The notes under the pieces were generated by a model, which made no database searches, was not told the DNA's origin, and was given only the letters and a program-made list of their open reading frames with translations. From NCBI GenBank assembly GCA_029448655.1, contig JACCLO010000015.1, positions 1-64,000 of the forward strand: a stretch of DNA of 64,000 nucleotides. The letters run 5' to 3'. Source of the DNA: Wolfiporia cocos. Its lineage: Eukaryota; Basidiomycota; Agaricomycetes; Polyporales; Phaeolaceae. Position numbers and translations under genes: made by a program. Shown piece by piece: positions 1 to 12,399 of the stretch (positions within the stretch are counted from its first letter, which is position 1; each line of letters starts with the position of its first letter).

Positions 1-404
1 CGCGATATGGATGATGAGGATACTTGAATGTGAATGCTGCATGTGAGTCTAGTTCATCATGCCGAGAGTGTCTCACCGTACCATCCCCAATCACCGGTTC
101 GGCTATCCGTACAGTGAAGTTGGCCGGATTCCGCCTCGTTGAAGCCGGATTAGAGAACAAGCCAGCCATTGACAGTGAGACAATCATCCATCACGATGTC
201 ACCTAGTTTGAGATCGCTTCTCCACAGCTCTCATCCATGTGCTGCAGCTCGCAAGCAAAGCCGGCGTTAGCATGTCAGGTACAACCATCAGTTCGCGTGC
301 GGACTCCCAAGACGGGCCGCTTACTCAGAAAATGTGAATTCTAGCGATCGGACGCCATGATCTTGCAGGCTCCGTGCTTGCATGTGCAGCGAAGGTATGA
401 CTAC
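1..404. other. no supported gene
   Basis: Only short open frames are present. The 3' part of the adenylate-forming gene read from the right could extend here, but I could not follow its conserved sequence past about position 405. Confidence 0.5.
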
Positions 405-2100
405 TATCCGCCCCATGAGTGCACGCCAATGTGATTTCTCCTGAAGGATTGGTACCGTCTTCTCACCTGAATCGAAGTTAGCAGCCGCCCTCGGGCGATG
501 ACAGGGGCGACGCACCTGATCCGAGTACGATGACATCGTCAGCACGCCCGACACTTCATATGCGACATCAGACTTTATTTGCCAATCATATTGACTGCGA
601 CGTACATTCGCCAGAGACCAGGCTTGGCCGGATGTGGTTCCCAAAGGTCGGATGTGGCAAAGCCACGCTCCCCATTTGGCATATTCTCGATGCAAGGCTG
701 GTGTGTCTCGCACGTCTGCACGCACATGCACGCCATACCTCAGTATACTTCGGGCGGCTACATCGTTACATTTTGGCACGCACCAACATCTGCAGCTCGA
801 ATGTCCCGTCTCCCTGAGGAACCCAGCGACATACACTCTCTGGGAAGCTGCATCCATTCCCAGTCGGCGCGCTTCTTGCCAATAGGGCTCGGCTCTTCGA
901 CGCCGTCATCGAACACGCATGTCACCAGGCCGAATTCGGTTGCACCGTAGCACGCCAACAGGCGCACGCCTTTATCCACGAGCTTCTCACCATTCGCCCT
1001 GGAGAGCGGGCCGCCGGCGAATATCTAAGACGTGAGTGATAAGCGAGTTGCTCCCTCGACCAGCGCAATGTGATGCAGGTACTGACAAGAGCCTGAAGAG
1101 ACGCAAGGTACTTCGCGTCATCCTCGTTCTGCGACCACGCCTGGCGAAAACAGTACTTTAGCAATCACAGGCACACTACACAACCAGAGCCTACCTCGAC
1201 GAAAGCAGGGACGCTCTCGATAGCCGTGCAGCCTGTCTTGCGCGCCGTCTCAATTGTGTTCTGCGGGGTCGGCACGACCGGGGGCGCTGACACGATCGCG
1301 CGCGGGGGGAACAGCGACGTCGGCTGGCCGGACAAGAGCGGCGCGTACAGCTGCGAGCAGAGTCCCATTACGTGGAACGGCGGTAGCGCCATGCACCCCC
1401 ACCGTATCGCCTTCCTGCGCGACTCCACGAAGATGGGCATCCTGCACCAGTGTAGGATCGTCGTGTGCGTGTGCGGGATCGGCTTCGGGAAGCCGGTGGA
1501 GCCTGAGGAGTGCAGGTAGAGCACAACATCCGATGGCGACGCCGCGCACGCGGGCGGCGGGTAAGGGCCCGAGACGGCACGCGGCGGGTCGAAGGAGGGC
1601 GCGAGCGTCGGGAAGACGTCCGTGAGCGCGGGCAGGTCGTCGACGTGCATGGCGAATCCGCTCGGCAGGCTCTCCCGGACCGCGTCAGTGAATGGGGCGA
1701 AGGTGGGCTGTGAGACGATGCGATGGCAGCTCGTGTGCTCCATCAGGCTTGCTATTGCGGGCACGGAGTTGCGGGAGGACATAGGGAAGGGGACGAGCCC
1801 CGCACGGATCAGACCCGCGACGAGCGCATGGTAGAGCAGAGTATCGCAGTTCGCGATGATAGCGACAACGGCGCCCTCTTCGCCCTTCCGTCCGGGCCTG
1901 AAGGAGTGGGCAACGCGGTGAATTGCCTGAGCGAACTCGAGGAACGATATACTTCCGAGCGTATCAGAAGACAAGTCTGGAAACAGGAAGAGAAAGAACG
2001 GAGAGGTGGAATTGTATTCGGCATGGAAGTCGACGAGCCCAGGGATGAGAGATAGCGAACCGTTGAGGGGCGGGAGTACAGGCGATGCAGATGCAGACAT
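405..2100 (-). pseudogene. NRPS-like adenylate-forming enzyme, adenylation domain (3' end not traceable)
   Basis: The first exon starts at 2100 and encodes an AMP-binding (ANL superfamily) domain with core A3 motif SSGSTGFPKPIPHTH near residue 197. Later exons must be joined across short introns. One carries FAGGPLS and ACYGATEFG (A5 region, about 1030-900), then a GFATSDLWEPHP segment, then GRADDVIVLGSGEKTVP (A8 region, about 530-455). Order and spacing match the adenylation domain of fungal adenylate-forming reductases (Lys2-like, non-canonical NRPS), which activate a carboxylic acid as acyl-AMP. The usual carrier-protein and NAD(P)-binding reductase domains are not seen: after the A8 region the homologous sequence fades out before the window edge. 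The enzyme class is well supported. Whether the gene is truncated, decayed or continues through unrecognised exons is open, and the substrate cannot be inferred. Confidence 0.7.
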
Positions 2101-5100
2101 ATCTGCCAGAAGCTGAACAGAGTGGATTATAATGATTCTGATGGAGTATGTGGGTGCTGAGAATGAGGCCTATTTAAACGAAGTTCTCGAGCCATCCCCG
2201 TGACGCGGGAAGGTCCATCGGTGAATATTTGAATGGCTTGCCGGTGCGCTGCGGGTCAGTTGTCCTCATGAATCCGAGCAGGTAGGTAATCGTCTACTGG
2301 TGTCAGTATCGAGTGTGGCGTACTAGATCCTGAGGCCTGAAGAGTGGCCGGCCGAGCTCGGCATCTGTTAGCCGACCAAATGTGAGACCGCGGTGATCTC
2401 GGAGCGTTCCTTTCGTTATCGTCGCAGAAAGCCGCGAAGGTTCTCTCCAGCGATCGGAGGCTAGTCGATTGGAGTCCCGCACAGCCTCGCACCTCCAGCC
2501 TTCCTGAGACGCAGGGGCACGACATAATCAGCAGCCCAGTACATCTTCGACGGGCGCGGAACATTCTTGCTGATATTCTAGAGCTGTCAGCATCATCACC
2601 TTGGGGCCCGCGGCCACGACAGCCGACGCAGAATTCCGCCAACGATTGCGATCGTCAGATTTTGGGGAGTTGGTATCATGCAGCAAAATAAACTAACGCG
2701 TAAAGCATGGGCAACTGATCTTCCCGCATAGCCTGTCTATCGCTATGTGACTCGTCAAAGTCCGCCAGCGGCTTCGACGCCCGGAAGGACTCACTGCTGG
2801 AAGTGAGAGATTGAAGATTGATCTAGACGTTTCTCCTACGAGTGTGGCCAAGTGGCAAAAAGAGCGGAGCTGCATGGACGTCGGAAATGATAGAAGAGCC
2901 TTTCATTTCGGACCAACTGCGCATTTGAGCTGGCACATTCCAACCACCGTGCCCGCCAGGCCATTCCAGGCTGAGCATGTCCGGCATTGCTCATACCGAC
3001 ACTGCCGGGCGGTGAAAGGCTCAGACTAACCCGATGGTAAACAAAAGTGGTTCCGGCTGTATGATAACGATATGGCAACAACACATCGCTTGCAATCCTT
3101 CCAGGAGGCTCTCGGCTCCACGTGAATTACTTCATCTGCACTACATTGACCAAATCTCACTGTTCCTGTACAACACAATTTCCTAAGAATCCTAACATGC
3201 GAGGGCGCATATTTCGTATCATGTCAAGTCGATAGTTGCTAAATACAGATAAAATGGGTCAGAGCTGGTAGCAATGGGCGCCCAATGCCTCTGACAATTA
3301 TTTGGGGCGTTCACCTTGAATTTATAGTGCAAGGATAGCTCTTCAGAGCCTCGCCTTCCCGATTCCGAAACACACAATTAGATTGCATATTCTCGCCATG
3401 TCAGTAGTAAGTTAATACACCGCAAGTAGTCAGACGATCGTCCGCGAGAAAGGCTAATCGATTCAGAAGTCCTGCTCTAAACTGTTCCCTCACCTGCTTA
3501 ATGTCATGCCCAGTGTGACTGTCCGTTCGTAGGCTTGCTGGTTCACTCGCCTCCCAACGTTTGCGACACGGTACCGTTGCACAATAGCTACCTCCTTGAT
3601 TTGTCAGAGCACTCTTGCTGCGGAAGACTTTGCGGGTTCTGGAGACATAAATATCTACTTTCGCAACGTACGCTACACATGCGCCGATGGCGTTGTTTGT
3701 CACGAAACATGTTCTGCTCTTCTTGCGTACTTTGCTACTCACCAGTGCACTCCCAGGAGTTGTAGCTATGTGTACCTGTAGCACAGATGGCATAATATGT
3801 CCCATTGTTCTTACCTTCGCCTCACAAACACGCTCGTGTATCGCTTCGTTCTTCGATGAAACTGCAGTTTTCGCTGATGTGTGAACTGAGCACTTAGGTG
3901 ATGACTGACTTCAGGGCCTGTAGTCCGGCATTCAGTACGTTTAGTGCAAAGTAGCGGGCCATGTCGGAACCGGCGCTACTTCATTATCAAGCAATATAAG
4001 AACAGAGATGAGTAGATAGATACTCAGCGTGGGTGGCGCCCACGCTTCAATGTGGCTTGCTAATCCGTGTTCATGCTATTTGCACGGCATGCTACACGAT
4101 CGAAGTGTTGTAATAGAGGTTTTTTTACTAACGATAATTATGACTCGCCCTTTTCCGAGGTTGTGCAAGAATTATGAGAACGAGGTATGGCATCATTGAT
4201 ACCCTACAGTGTTTTCGTACATCCGATGCGGGTTAACAGTACTTGGATACAGTTACTGGTATGCGTCACAAAGATCAAGGACTACGCTCTACCCACTCCA
4301 TTTTAAAAACTTAGTAGTGGAGCTCAAAAAATCCGTGCCACAGTCAATTTTATTGTTAGCAAAACACCTCTAATTCGAGAGTGATTGTGGAGGCGACGGG
4401 GGGACTGCATCTAGCACTTAAATCATATGGGTCAGTGTTGGACCACGATGGAGCGATCGCCGCCACCGCCCGTCCGATCCGCTCAGATCTTGTGACGCAC
4501 TAGTACTAGTGACAGGTGCCACCACAGCGCGGTCACGCCGAATCACCTGTTCGTGCGACTCAGGACCAGGAAGAAGATAAGACGGTGTCCGAGGAAGGTC
4601 CGACTGTGATGGAGGTCGATTCGTAGGGCGTCGTCTGGTGGATGTGTCGCATCGCGAGCACGGCCGTGTTGCATTGTGTTTTCGAGCTGTTGTTCATGGC
4701 TTTCGTTTGACTCGGCGTAGACACCGTCGAACGCGGGGCCTGGAGCCGCACTGGCCGCACCGCTGGGCAGCTGAGGCTGGAGGGAGCTGTATCGGCACCG
4801 TGAGAGGACGCGAGAGTCTGGCGTCGGCGACACCGACCTGGAACGGGCTTGGCGCAGCGAGTGCGCAGACGGGTTGAAATGTCCGCACTTCGGGCAGACA
4901 TATTCTGCACGTGGCGGGTGACGGTCAAGGGCAAGGTCAGGTGGGAGGTGCTGACGTCGACCCCACAGCCAATTGGTCGCTGACCGTCGTAAAGGGCACA
5001 GAATTGTACATACCAAGTGTATCGCCGGCTCATGACCACGAAGATAATGATAAGTTGGGCGCTGCAAGTCACGAATGCCGGATAGACCGTTATCGAGCAA

Positions 5101-5287
5101 TGGGAAGTGTTTGAGTGGAGAGCGAATAAGCGCCGATCACTGGGTCCAGCGCGGGCATTATATTGCACATGGCCGGCGAATGAGCACCCAGCGATGTGGC
5201 ACGTGCTGCGTATCACGCTGCATCCGTGCTGTGGGAATGCCACGCTGTCACCTTACACCCAATCCACTCTGCAACGATCTGATAATA
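2101..5287. other. intergenic, no gene recognised
   Basis: Several frames of 60-230 codons are open on both strands, but none shows a familiar domain, plausible exon structure or continuity. A perfect hairpin-forming segment (GCGTGGG, short loop, CCCACGC) lies near 4027-4046; its role is unknown. Confidence 0.4.
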
Positions 5288-5907
5288 ATGGAGCCAACAG
5301 AGGTCCAAATTTACGGATTGAATCTTTTGAAGGAACACACAGACATGTTTCATAATCACATATCCACTGCTTTCCCGACACAGATTGGTGAACTATACAA
5401 ATGGCATGCCAAGGGCAGGCATGCATTGGTACATTACATTCTTTTTATTTTTGCTACTCTACTAATGAATGCAAAGTTGTATACTGAGGAGATAATCAGA
5501 GATTTTCGATTGGAGGACGACGAACTAGCAACCAACTTCCACAGAGACCCTAGGATTTTATTAGGTCGTCAAAAACTTGATTTTGCCTTGAAGTTATTCA
5601 ACCTTGGGCTGGATGCTGAGGCATTCCAGCTACCCAAGTTGGAGATTGAGCTGAAGGAAGGGCCCAAGACTGACACTACAGACCAGAATGCAGATTGCAG
5701 AGGAATAGTAAGTCTTGTGAATGATTAGCACAAAATGGCTTGAATTTAAATTTCTGCATCTAGAAGCGGCCTACTTCAGAATTGGAAGAAGCAGGCCAGG
5801 GTCCCAAGCGCCAAAAAGTGGAGGAGAGACTTCCTCAATTTTTGCCTCTAGGTGATGGCAAACCATCCTCCAAGTTGGAAGATTGGGAAGATGAAGCCTC
5901 AAAGTAG
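5288..5907 (+). CDS. hypothetical protein, two exons, probable nuclear localisation signal
   Basis: Two exons join cleanly. Exon 1 is 5288-5707 (140 codons). The intron is 5708-5763, with donor GTAAGT and acceptor CTAG. Exon 2 is 5764-5907 and keeps the frame to TAG. The predicted protein is about 187 residues. The N-terminal half is helical with a hydrophobic stretch near residues 52-63 (YILFIFATLLM). The C-terminal part is acidic and hydrophilic and contains GPKRQKVEE, which resembles a monopartite nuclear localisation signal. The start is the first ATG after which the protein looks continuous; the open frame extends upstream but that part looks non-coding. I do not recognise the family. 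It lies alone between the NRPS-like gene and the minus-strand exons at 6-7 kb. It could be a transposon-derived or lineage-specific gene. Confidence 0.5.
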
Positions 5908-6046
5908 TATGTATGTCATTTTACATTCTCATTGAAGCAGCTTGCAGTTTACTGAGGCTTGAGTACAGAATGCTTTCATGATGGTTTAGGACTGTATAGG
6001 GTGTACATACTTGCAAATAGGAATCTGCATGAGGTTGTCCTTTGTC

Positions 6047-7108
6047 TCAACATACATATCTATCACCGTGATCACACCCTGTGAACATCCTTGCACACAT
6101 CAAATATGTAGTCATAGCATGATCATGCTTGCCCTCATGTGCAAATACTAGTGAGAAATGCTCCACTTCCACTTCAGCGACTGCTGATGAGTACTGGAAA
6201 GAAAGCTCAGTACTTTGGAAGGAAGATACATCACCATGCATACCAATGCTCATGCTGGTCCGATTCAGTGAATACTGGTTGGAATGAATGTCAGCTGGGT
6301 AGCAAAGACAGTGCCACAATGTACCTTGAAATCATCACCGTTGAAGATAAGGATATCTCCGTGCTCTAGGGTCACGAGGAGTACCGGCCCCTCCCTTTTG
6401 ACAGATTTCGTAATGGAGTCTGTGATTTGAGCAACTTGCATATCCAGAATGCTCACACTGTTACTCGGCGCTGGGACATCGGAATCGTCTATGTCCATAG
6501 GCCCGCATGAGTCGTTAGCTCCGTGCGGGAGTTCCTTCTTAGGAGATCCACGCTCTGCGACGGTGATTGGCAGAAGCTGCTGTACACCTGGAGCTAATGA
6601 TTTGGGGCGCATCGACAACTCTGCATCGGCGCCGAGGTACATCATGTATACAGGGGAATTTTTCGCAGCAAGCACGTTCTGGCACAACTTCTGTCTTGGG
6701 GAAAGCCATGAATAGTAAATTCAGAACTCACCTTCTTTGAGCCAGGGAGAACCCAAGCCAAGTAATTCATTTCTGTCCCCCTCCTTCAGCGGCCAAGCGG
6801 CTTTGAAGCAGTGCGTGTGCTTGCAATATACAGAGCGGGGCATGTGTCGTGGCCGCTGTCGTATCTTGATTGTTGAATGAGCAGGTGTAATAGGCCTCTG
6901 CGGACGCACAGAATGTTTTAGAATCAATACATACGCACCGCTGTCCGTGCTCACCTTTAAAGGAACCCTTGCTATCCTGGAGCAATGACAATTCAACTTT
7001 CGTCAGCATCTCTCTGAAGAGCCTGGTCGGCTGCTCCTGCAACTCTGCCCCGTTACAGGTATAAATAAATAAATAAATAAGCTTGGCAGAGACGCCATCC
7101 TTTGTCAT
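6047..7108 (-). CDS. hypothetical minus-strand multi-exon gene, possible Fe(II)/2OG dioxygenase fragment
   Basis: A minus-strand exon at about 6330-6687 reads through PVYMMYLGADAELSMRPK and ends with LVTLEHGDILIFNGDDFK just before a likely donor. The HGD-x-LIF-x-GDDF pattern resembles the C-terminal strand region of Fe(II)/2-oxoglutarate dioxygenases of the AlkB or TET/JBP type. The diagnostic HxD and distal His cannot be placed with certainty. A further exon candidate upstream (about 6770-7100) carries RLFREMLTKVELSLLQD and WPLKEGDRNELLGLG. Exon boundaries are not resolved, so the span is approximate. The family assignment is a guess from one short motif. Confidence 0.3.
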
Positions 7109-8524
7109 ATACGCTAAACGCGAGCCATCAGCAACGTCCGTTACGGTGGTTTGACACGCTCGGACGGCCTGTCACACGACAATGTCACTGGAGAAATACC
7201 ACGGGAATTATGCATGGTATGAACATCCGCAGGAGGTATACAGTTGCTTTCCTGCGCGAATGTATGAGTGCTTGCTTCGGCCGCCTCTGGTAGGCACACT
7301 CACTGAGCATCCGCTACACAGTTAATACCATAAATTTCGCTGAGCATTCAGTTTTCCACACTTTACGCATTGCCTTCCGCCATGATAGCTTGTGGCCGAG
7401 ATGCCATACTCGAAGTCGGCATCCATTTGATGATTTGGTGAAGAATGGGGAGGAAGAAAGTGGAAAGGATTGAACATGATATTAGGGTCTGTCTGGTCTG
7501 CTCCGATGGAAGGAGGGGCCTGCCACCAGGGATCAGCACTCCGATCCACCGTTTCGCTACCGGGTACCCAATCGAAAGTGAATTGCCACGAAAATAGTTC
7601 TTGACCAGCATCGTTTCTCCCCTGTCATTTGTTCAGCATGCCATCGAAAGGTACCCACGTAGATATCGATGAGATACCATGTTTATGGATTTGATTCCAA
7701 AGAAACCCAGGTGTGTACAGACCATATTGTTTCGCGGAGGACTGAATGGCGCCGATTCGAAGACTCTGCACAGCACGATGCCAATCCGGACTATCACTTT
7801 TGTGGCTGTCCATAGAACCTTAGCTTCGGGTGGTGGGCTGATCGGACCGGTTTTGAACGACGCGAAGATGTCGGGACTGCACTGTTGAGATAGCTCCGGT
7901 GCTTTGTTGGTCAGCGTGCTCGGATCATGTCTGGGTTGCAGTTTAAAACTCCCAGAGGTCGAACATGAGCAGTACATCATTGGCAATAGAACCTAACCAG
8001 AATGATGCAGAATCGGAGGCACCAAGGAGGAAGTCTGACTTGGATATCGTGGTGATTTTGATGGGGTTGATGATCAAAGGGATTCGATTCTCGTTGACAT
8101 CCGTCATGATCATAGATGGCAGAGGACGATCTTGGTGATAGAGTATGTGCCCGTCGCCGTGATTGGCATGCAACATTTTCAGACTGATGTGTCTGTCGGA
8201 GATGGACAACGGCAGCTAGCCAGAGCTTGGGCGGTCTATGGCTAGTACAATGCGCAATTGTACCGGATCAAAGCGCAATTGCTACGTAGGCGCCGGTGGG
8301 CGCATTCTGGGAAGTCATAAAACACGGACGGCCGACAAGTCCGGTTCGCTGCCGCTACGTTTGTGGCGCGCACGGTGATATGTGTCCGCTATTGCTATCT
8401 GGGCAGCTTAAGTGCAAGTATGGATCGAAAAAATGACGCGCCGCCGTCTTTTCCACACTCGTGCGTGTGATCACACAAGTACAGAACCGCTTACTTGTCA
8501 AGGATGTACCCGACATACTACATG
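7109..8524. other. intergenic or unresolved exons
   Basis: Minus-strand open frames at 7322-8209 are short and unrecognised. One of 88 codons (7943-8209) looks protein-like (NENRIPLIINPIKITTISK) and could be an exon of the same gene as the 6-7 kb exons. No domain was recognised. Confidence 0.3.
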
Positions 8525-11500
8525 GATATCACGGAGGACCTGCATGATCTCCTTCTGGAATCGAGCAAGATGAGCAGCCAACTCTTCATCGGGTAGCGAG
8601 GAATGATCGAGCGCTATTGCGTGAGTTGGGTCCGTAGCTGAGAGCGGACTGAAAGTAGCACCTGCCATAAGGAGTACATACCCTGAGGAGGGCCTTGCGC
8701 CGTATGGAGACTTTGTTCGAGCGGCTATCCTGCTCCTGGCGTTCCTCCAATCTCGCTCAAGGCTTCTGCGACCCCGCCTTCCTCGGCTGAGGACGTCATT
8801 CGGTATATCGGCAAGTCGGGCAAGATCAAGACCTGGAACAGATGAAACTTAGCTCAGCGTACCACACAATTGTCCACAAACCGTAAGTGGCTCGTCTGTT
8901 CCGGCGCTCCGTCGACAACTCTGTGCGAACAGCAAAGGGCCAAGGTCTCGCAAATGTACGCACCTGTATTGAAAAGTCATGCCAAAGTTCGACGTGGATT
9001 GGCGTGACCTCTGGCGTCAGAAGTTAACAAAGATACACGAAGCGATTTGGTATGGAGAACCTGAACGGCAAGATGAAGCTGACAAGTTCTGTTTAGTAAC
9101 CGAGATGTAATCATTCAAAACCTACTCACTTGACAACAGATGGCTGGCGCGACAATGTTGTCGTGAGCTCGCTGAAGTGACTACAGGGGCCTGTAAGCAA
9201 CCCATACAATTAGTGATAATGGTACAGGTGCATACGTTGCGAAGAAGACATATGACTAGCAAACCAACGGCATTATCAGTAATGTACAGGGAACCGCAAA
9301 ATGAGCCGGTACGACCTTGAGTTTGATGAGTTCCTCTGCGATGGCATGCGAGATGCCAACTTCTTCCCTTGGAGAGGTGCCGCGGCCAACTTCGTCGATC
9401 AGGATGAGAGAATTCTCCGTAGCAATCCTGGCACAATTTCGGCATCAAGATGATGCTGGTTTCATAGTTAGCTCAAGTTACAAACCAACGATCATCGCGC
9501 AAGATGCCATCTCACTCGCAAATGTGCTCAGGCTCTTTTCGATATCTCGTCGTCGTTCGATAGCCGAGTCAGGGTGCATCGTGCAGTCTGCATGATACGA
9601 CATTCAAAGAGGCGGTTTGGTGTGATATTTGGAGAAGGTCCGCACCTGAAGCTACCGTACTCAGCAGGAACAAAGCATCCGCACATTGCCATGACTGTCA
9701 AGCAGCCCAATCTGCCGCAAGTATATGCTCTTTGCCTATGGTCACAGACAATCGGATGTTTGTTGACCATATACGGGCTCGGCGTACCTAACATGCATGC
9801 GTTGAATCAGCATTGAGCGATAGATATGATGAATCAGATGATCAGACGAACTTCGCCCCTGGACAATTTGAAAGAGGAAGCCTCGCAGCAATATACATCA
9901 TTCGGTACAAGCGTCCGGCCGCCTGAACGTTCTCTAGAACAGGATGCTGCCCCGCCTTTATGGCTAAGGTTCCCGTGAAACTCGGGACGCACTACACCAA
10001 GTATTAAGTGGTCACTGTTATCTAACTTAGAGGATGCTCACCATAGTCACGCACTAAGAAATCAAACCAAACCTTACAATCAACATCTCTGTCAGTCTAG
10101 CATTTACAAGGACGTACGAATGCTGCATGCGCAAAAGACCACAACATGTCCACAATGGCAACGGCCTCCGAAGCTTGTACAGAGCTCCAATGACATCGAC
10201 GGATCTCGGCGATCAACTCTTGTATAATCCTGGTATGACCTGTGAGCCGGGTATTGGAATGGCCAACCGGTACTACATACGTGTCATCATGATCAGCGTC
10301 TCGTCAGTGCATCCTTCATGCGCGCGTTTCTCTTCTTCTGCTCAAGCTGTGAGCATTCTCACACTGGTAACCTCGTACAGACTGACCAGCTCGATACTAG
10401 AAAAGAGCCACCGCTTTCTCTGAGCTGTCACATTCACAAAGCCTCTAGGTAGCTCCCCTCGGAGATCTGTCTTCTTCAAAGCAAAAACGAAGCCTGTGTC
10501 CTGGTACACTAGACTAAGAGGCAGGTCGTGTTGCTCCGAGAGTTCGCGGTTCAATGCAAATATATCCCCGACATTCTCCTTGTATGTTTCATCGTGGACG
10601 TCAAGGAGGCGATTGTAGTTTGCCTGATTTGCTGGATTGAGCATTAACAAATGAATGTTAAGGAGGAGGAAACATACCTTGACGGCGTACACACGTGCAT
10701 TCACCGCATTCAGGCCGCGCTGTATAGATCCATCGAATCTCAACGAAGGCTGCGTTATTTGGCACGTACTTTCGCTGAAGCTTCTTCTTCATTCAATGCT
10801 TCGCTAACATGCTGTTCGATTCTTGAAAGTCGCTCGTCAGAGATCATCTACATCGAACAGGCGCTTAGCGCGCATCCATCTACAATTATATCTCCAGCAC
10901 CTACGTCCAGTACGATTCGTAACGGACGGAGCGGCTGCCTGTCAAGGCTTTCGCGAGAACGGGCATGTTCTTGACTATGTTTCGGAGACTGAGCATTGCG
11001 CGACGCGAGCGCAGCAAGCTTTGCAGTGCTTGTCTCACGCGCCTCGGATGCAGCAAGCTGATGATTCAAATGAGCATTGATACTGTGCATGACCTGAAAC
11101 GGCGAAAGCTTGCCGAGCAGATTAGCTTATCGAAGTCCATATTATGGAGGGACTTGAGCGCGTTCTTCATATTGTCGAAACGATTTCCATTCTGTATGAG
11201 CTCTTTAAGACAGTAAGCCGAAATAGACACATCCATGGAGTTGATAGAACCTTCGACGACATCAAGGCGCGCCTCTATAGAAGACTGTCTGCAGCATTAT
11301 TAGATCAACTCCGTAACGGTTGCAAATGATATACCAGTGATAGGCGCGAGTACATTTGGCCCGGAGGAGGCGAGCACCCATTGCAGTGTATGTATGATTT
11401 AATAGCCTAGGTGTGAATTACTTGAATCGTGGGCATATATTAAGAGACAGAGAGGGTTTACCCAAACATGGAATGGGTGGACCTCTTGAATGAATGCTGC

Positions 11501-12377
11501 CCACCAGCTCCAAGTTTCGAGCAGTCTCGGGATCTATCATCATGCTCCTTCTACTTGTACATATCGTATGAGGAGCGAAGAAGGAGCAAAGCGTAAATTG
11601 AGCTTCGACTCTGCATACTCGAATAGCGCGCTAGCTGCAGGAGAGCGCGTAATACCTATTAATGTTGTTCAGTATAGTCGCAAGGTTTCGGACGCATATA
11701 CCCACTTGCTGGACACCGCGACAAGAGTTGGCAGGCCGATCATCGTCATCAACTATCAGCTGGTTGACAAAGGCAAGTCTGCGTTTACAGTTGCAACGCG
11801 AAGCATGTGCTCAGTAGTCATATTGCCTCCCAGCATCATCGTTCCAGTATTTTCTCATCACTGGATCGACTGTGGCATCAAACTCTTCGATCATGCACTG
11901 CACTAGGACCGAAGTCGACGAGGCTTTCTTTCCTCCAGATGCCATAGGTGTATCTATCAGAGATAAAAGGTGTTTGGACCAGAATAATGGATGGAGAATG
12001 CAGATGAAGCTGATGCAGCGTCTTGACATATGTGGGACTGTCCACGAGCTGTGGACCATCATATTGAGCGATGATTCAGTACGAGCTGACTACATGCGCA
12101 CCTGGATAAGGGAAACCCTCCCGGTATCCTTGTCCAATGCAGCAAGGCCGACTTCACGTGACACTCCGCGCCCTTCCAGGACATAGCTGGCCTCGTGCCT
12201 GGATGATGCGGCGGTCTGGGGTCCGGGCGGATAGCCGGACGCGACTGGGCTGCCCAGCCGCGTGACATCGCCGTAGCGGGGTGGGATGAGGCAGGGCGTG
12301 CAAAGCCAGGAAAATATGGGACGAGCGTAGCGATCCAGCGAAAAGGCAAAAGGCGCCGAGACCGAGGGCGACGACAA
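8525..12377 (-). pseudogene. MSH4: MSH4-like MutS homologue (meiotic crossover factor), multiply frameshifted
   Basis: Exon 1 starts at 12377 and contains VLEGRGVSREVGLAALDKD, typical of the MSH4 N-terminus. Then follow TYVKTLHQLHLHSPSIILV and LVQCMIEEF/VMRKYWNDDAG (about 12050-11820), SALFEYAESKLNLRFAPSS (about 11640-11590), IEARLDVVE and MKNALKSLHNMD (about 11290-11130), NRELSEQHDLPLSLVYQD and LKKTDLRGELPRGFVNVT (10600-10420), YLRQIGLL/TVMAMCGCFVPAEYGSF (9740-9650), the Walker B segment LILIDEVGRGTSPRE (9420-9360), and GLDLARLADIPNDVL plus EERQEQDSRSNKVS near the C-terminus (8840-8700). MSH4 pairs with MSH5 to stabilise meiotic recombination intermediates. Several neighbouring conserved blocks are in different frames without an intron between them (near 11950, 11560, 9690 and 8750), and the Walker A GPNMSGKST motif is not recognisable. 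Intact 3-4.5 kb ORFs elsewhere in the window argue against poor sequence quality. The family call is strong; the pseudogene call is moderate. Confidence 0.75.
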
Positions 12378-12399
12378 ATGACGGCGGGTTTGAGTCCCG

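Noticed and set aside
1226..1834. Long plus-strand frames opposite the adenylation gene
   Set aside because: They are antisense shadows of a GC-rich exon; the minus frame carries the adenylation motifs.
2841..2880. tRNA-like box A string TGGCCAAGTGG
   Set aside because: No box B (GGTTCGA) at the proper distance and no cloverleaf could be drawn.
4027..4046. Hairpin GCGTGGG...CCCACGC as a terminator
   Set aside because: Intrinsic terminators do not apply in a fungal nuclear genome and no gene ends here.
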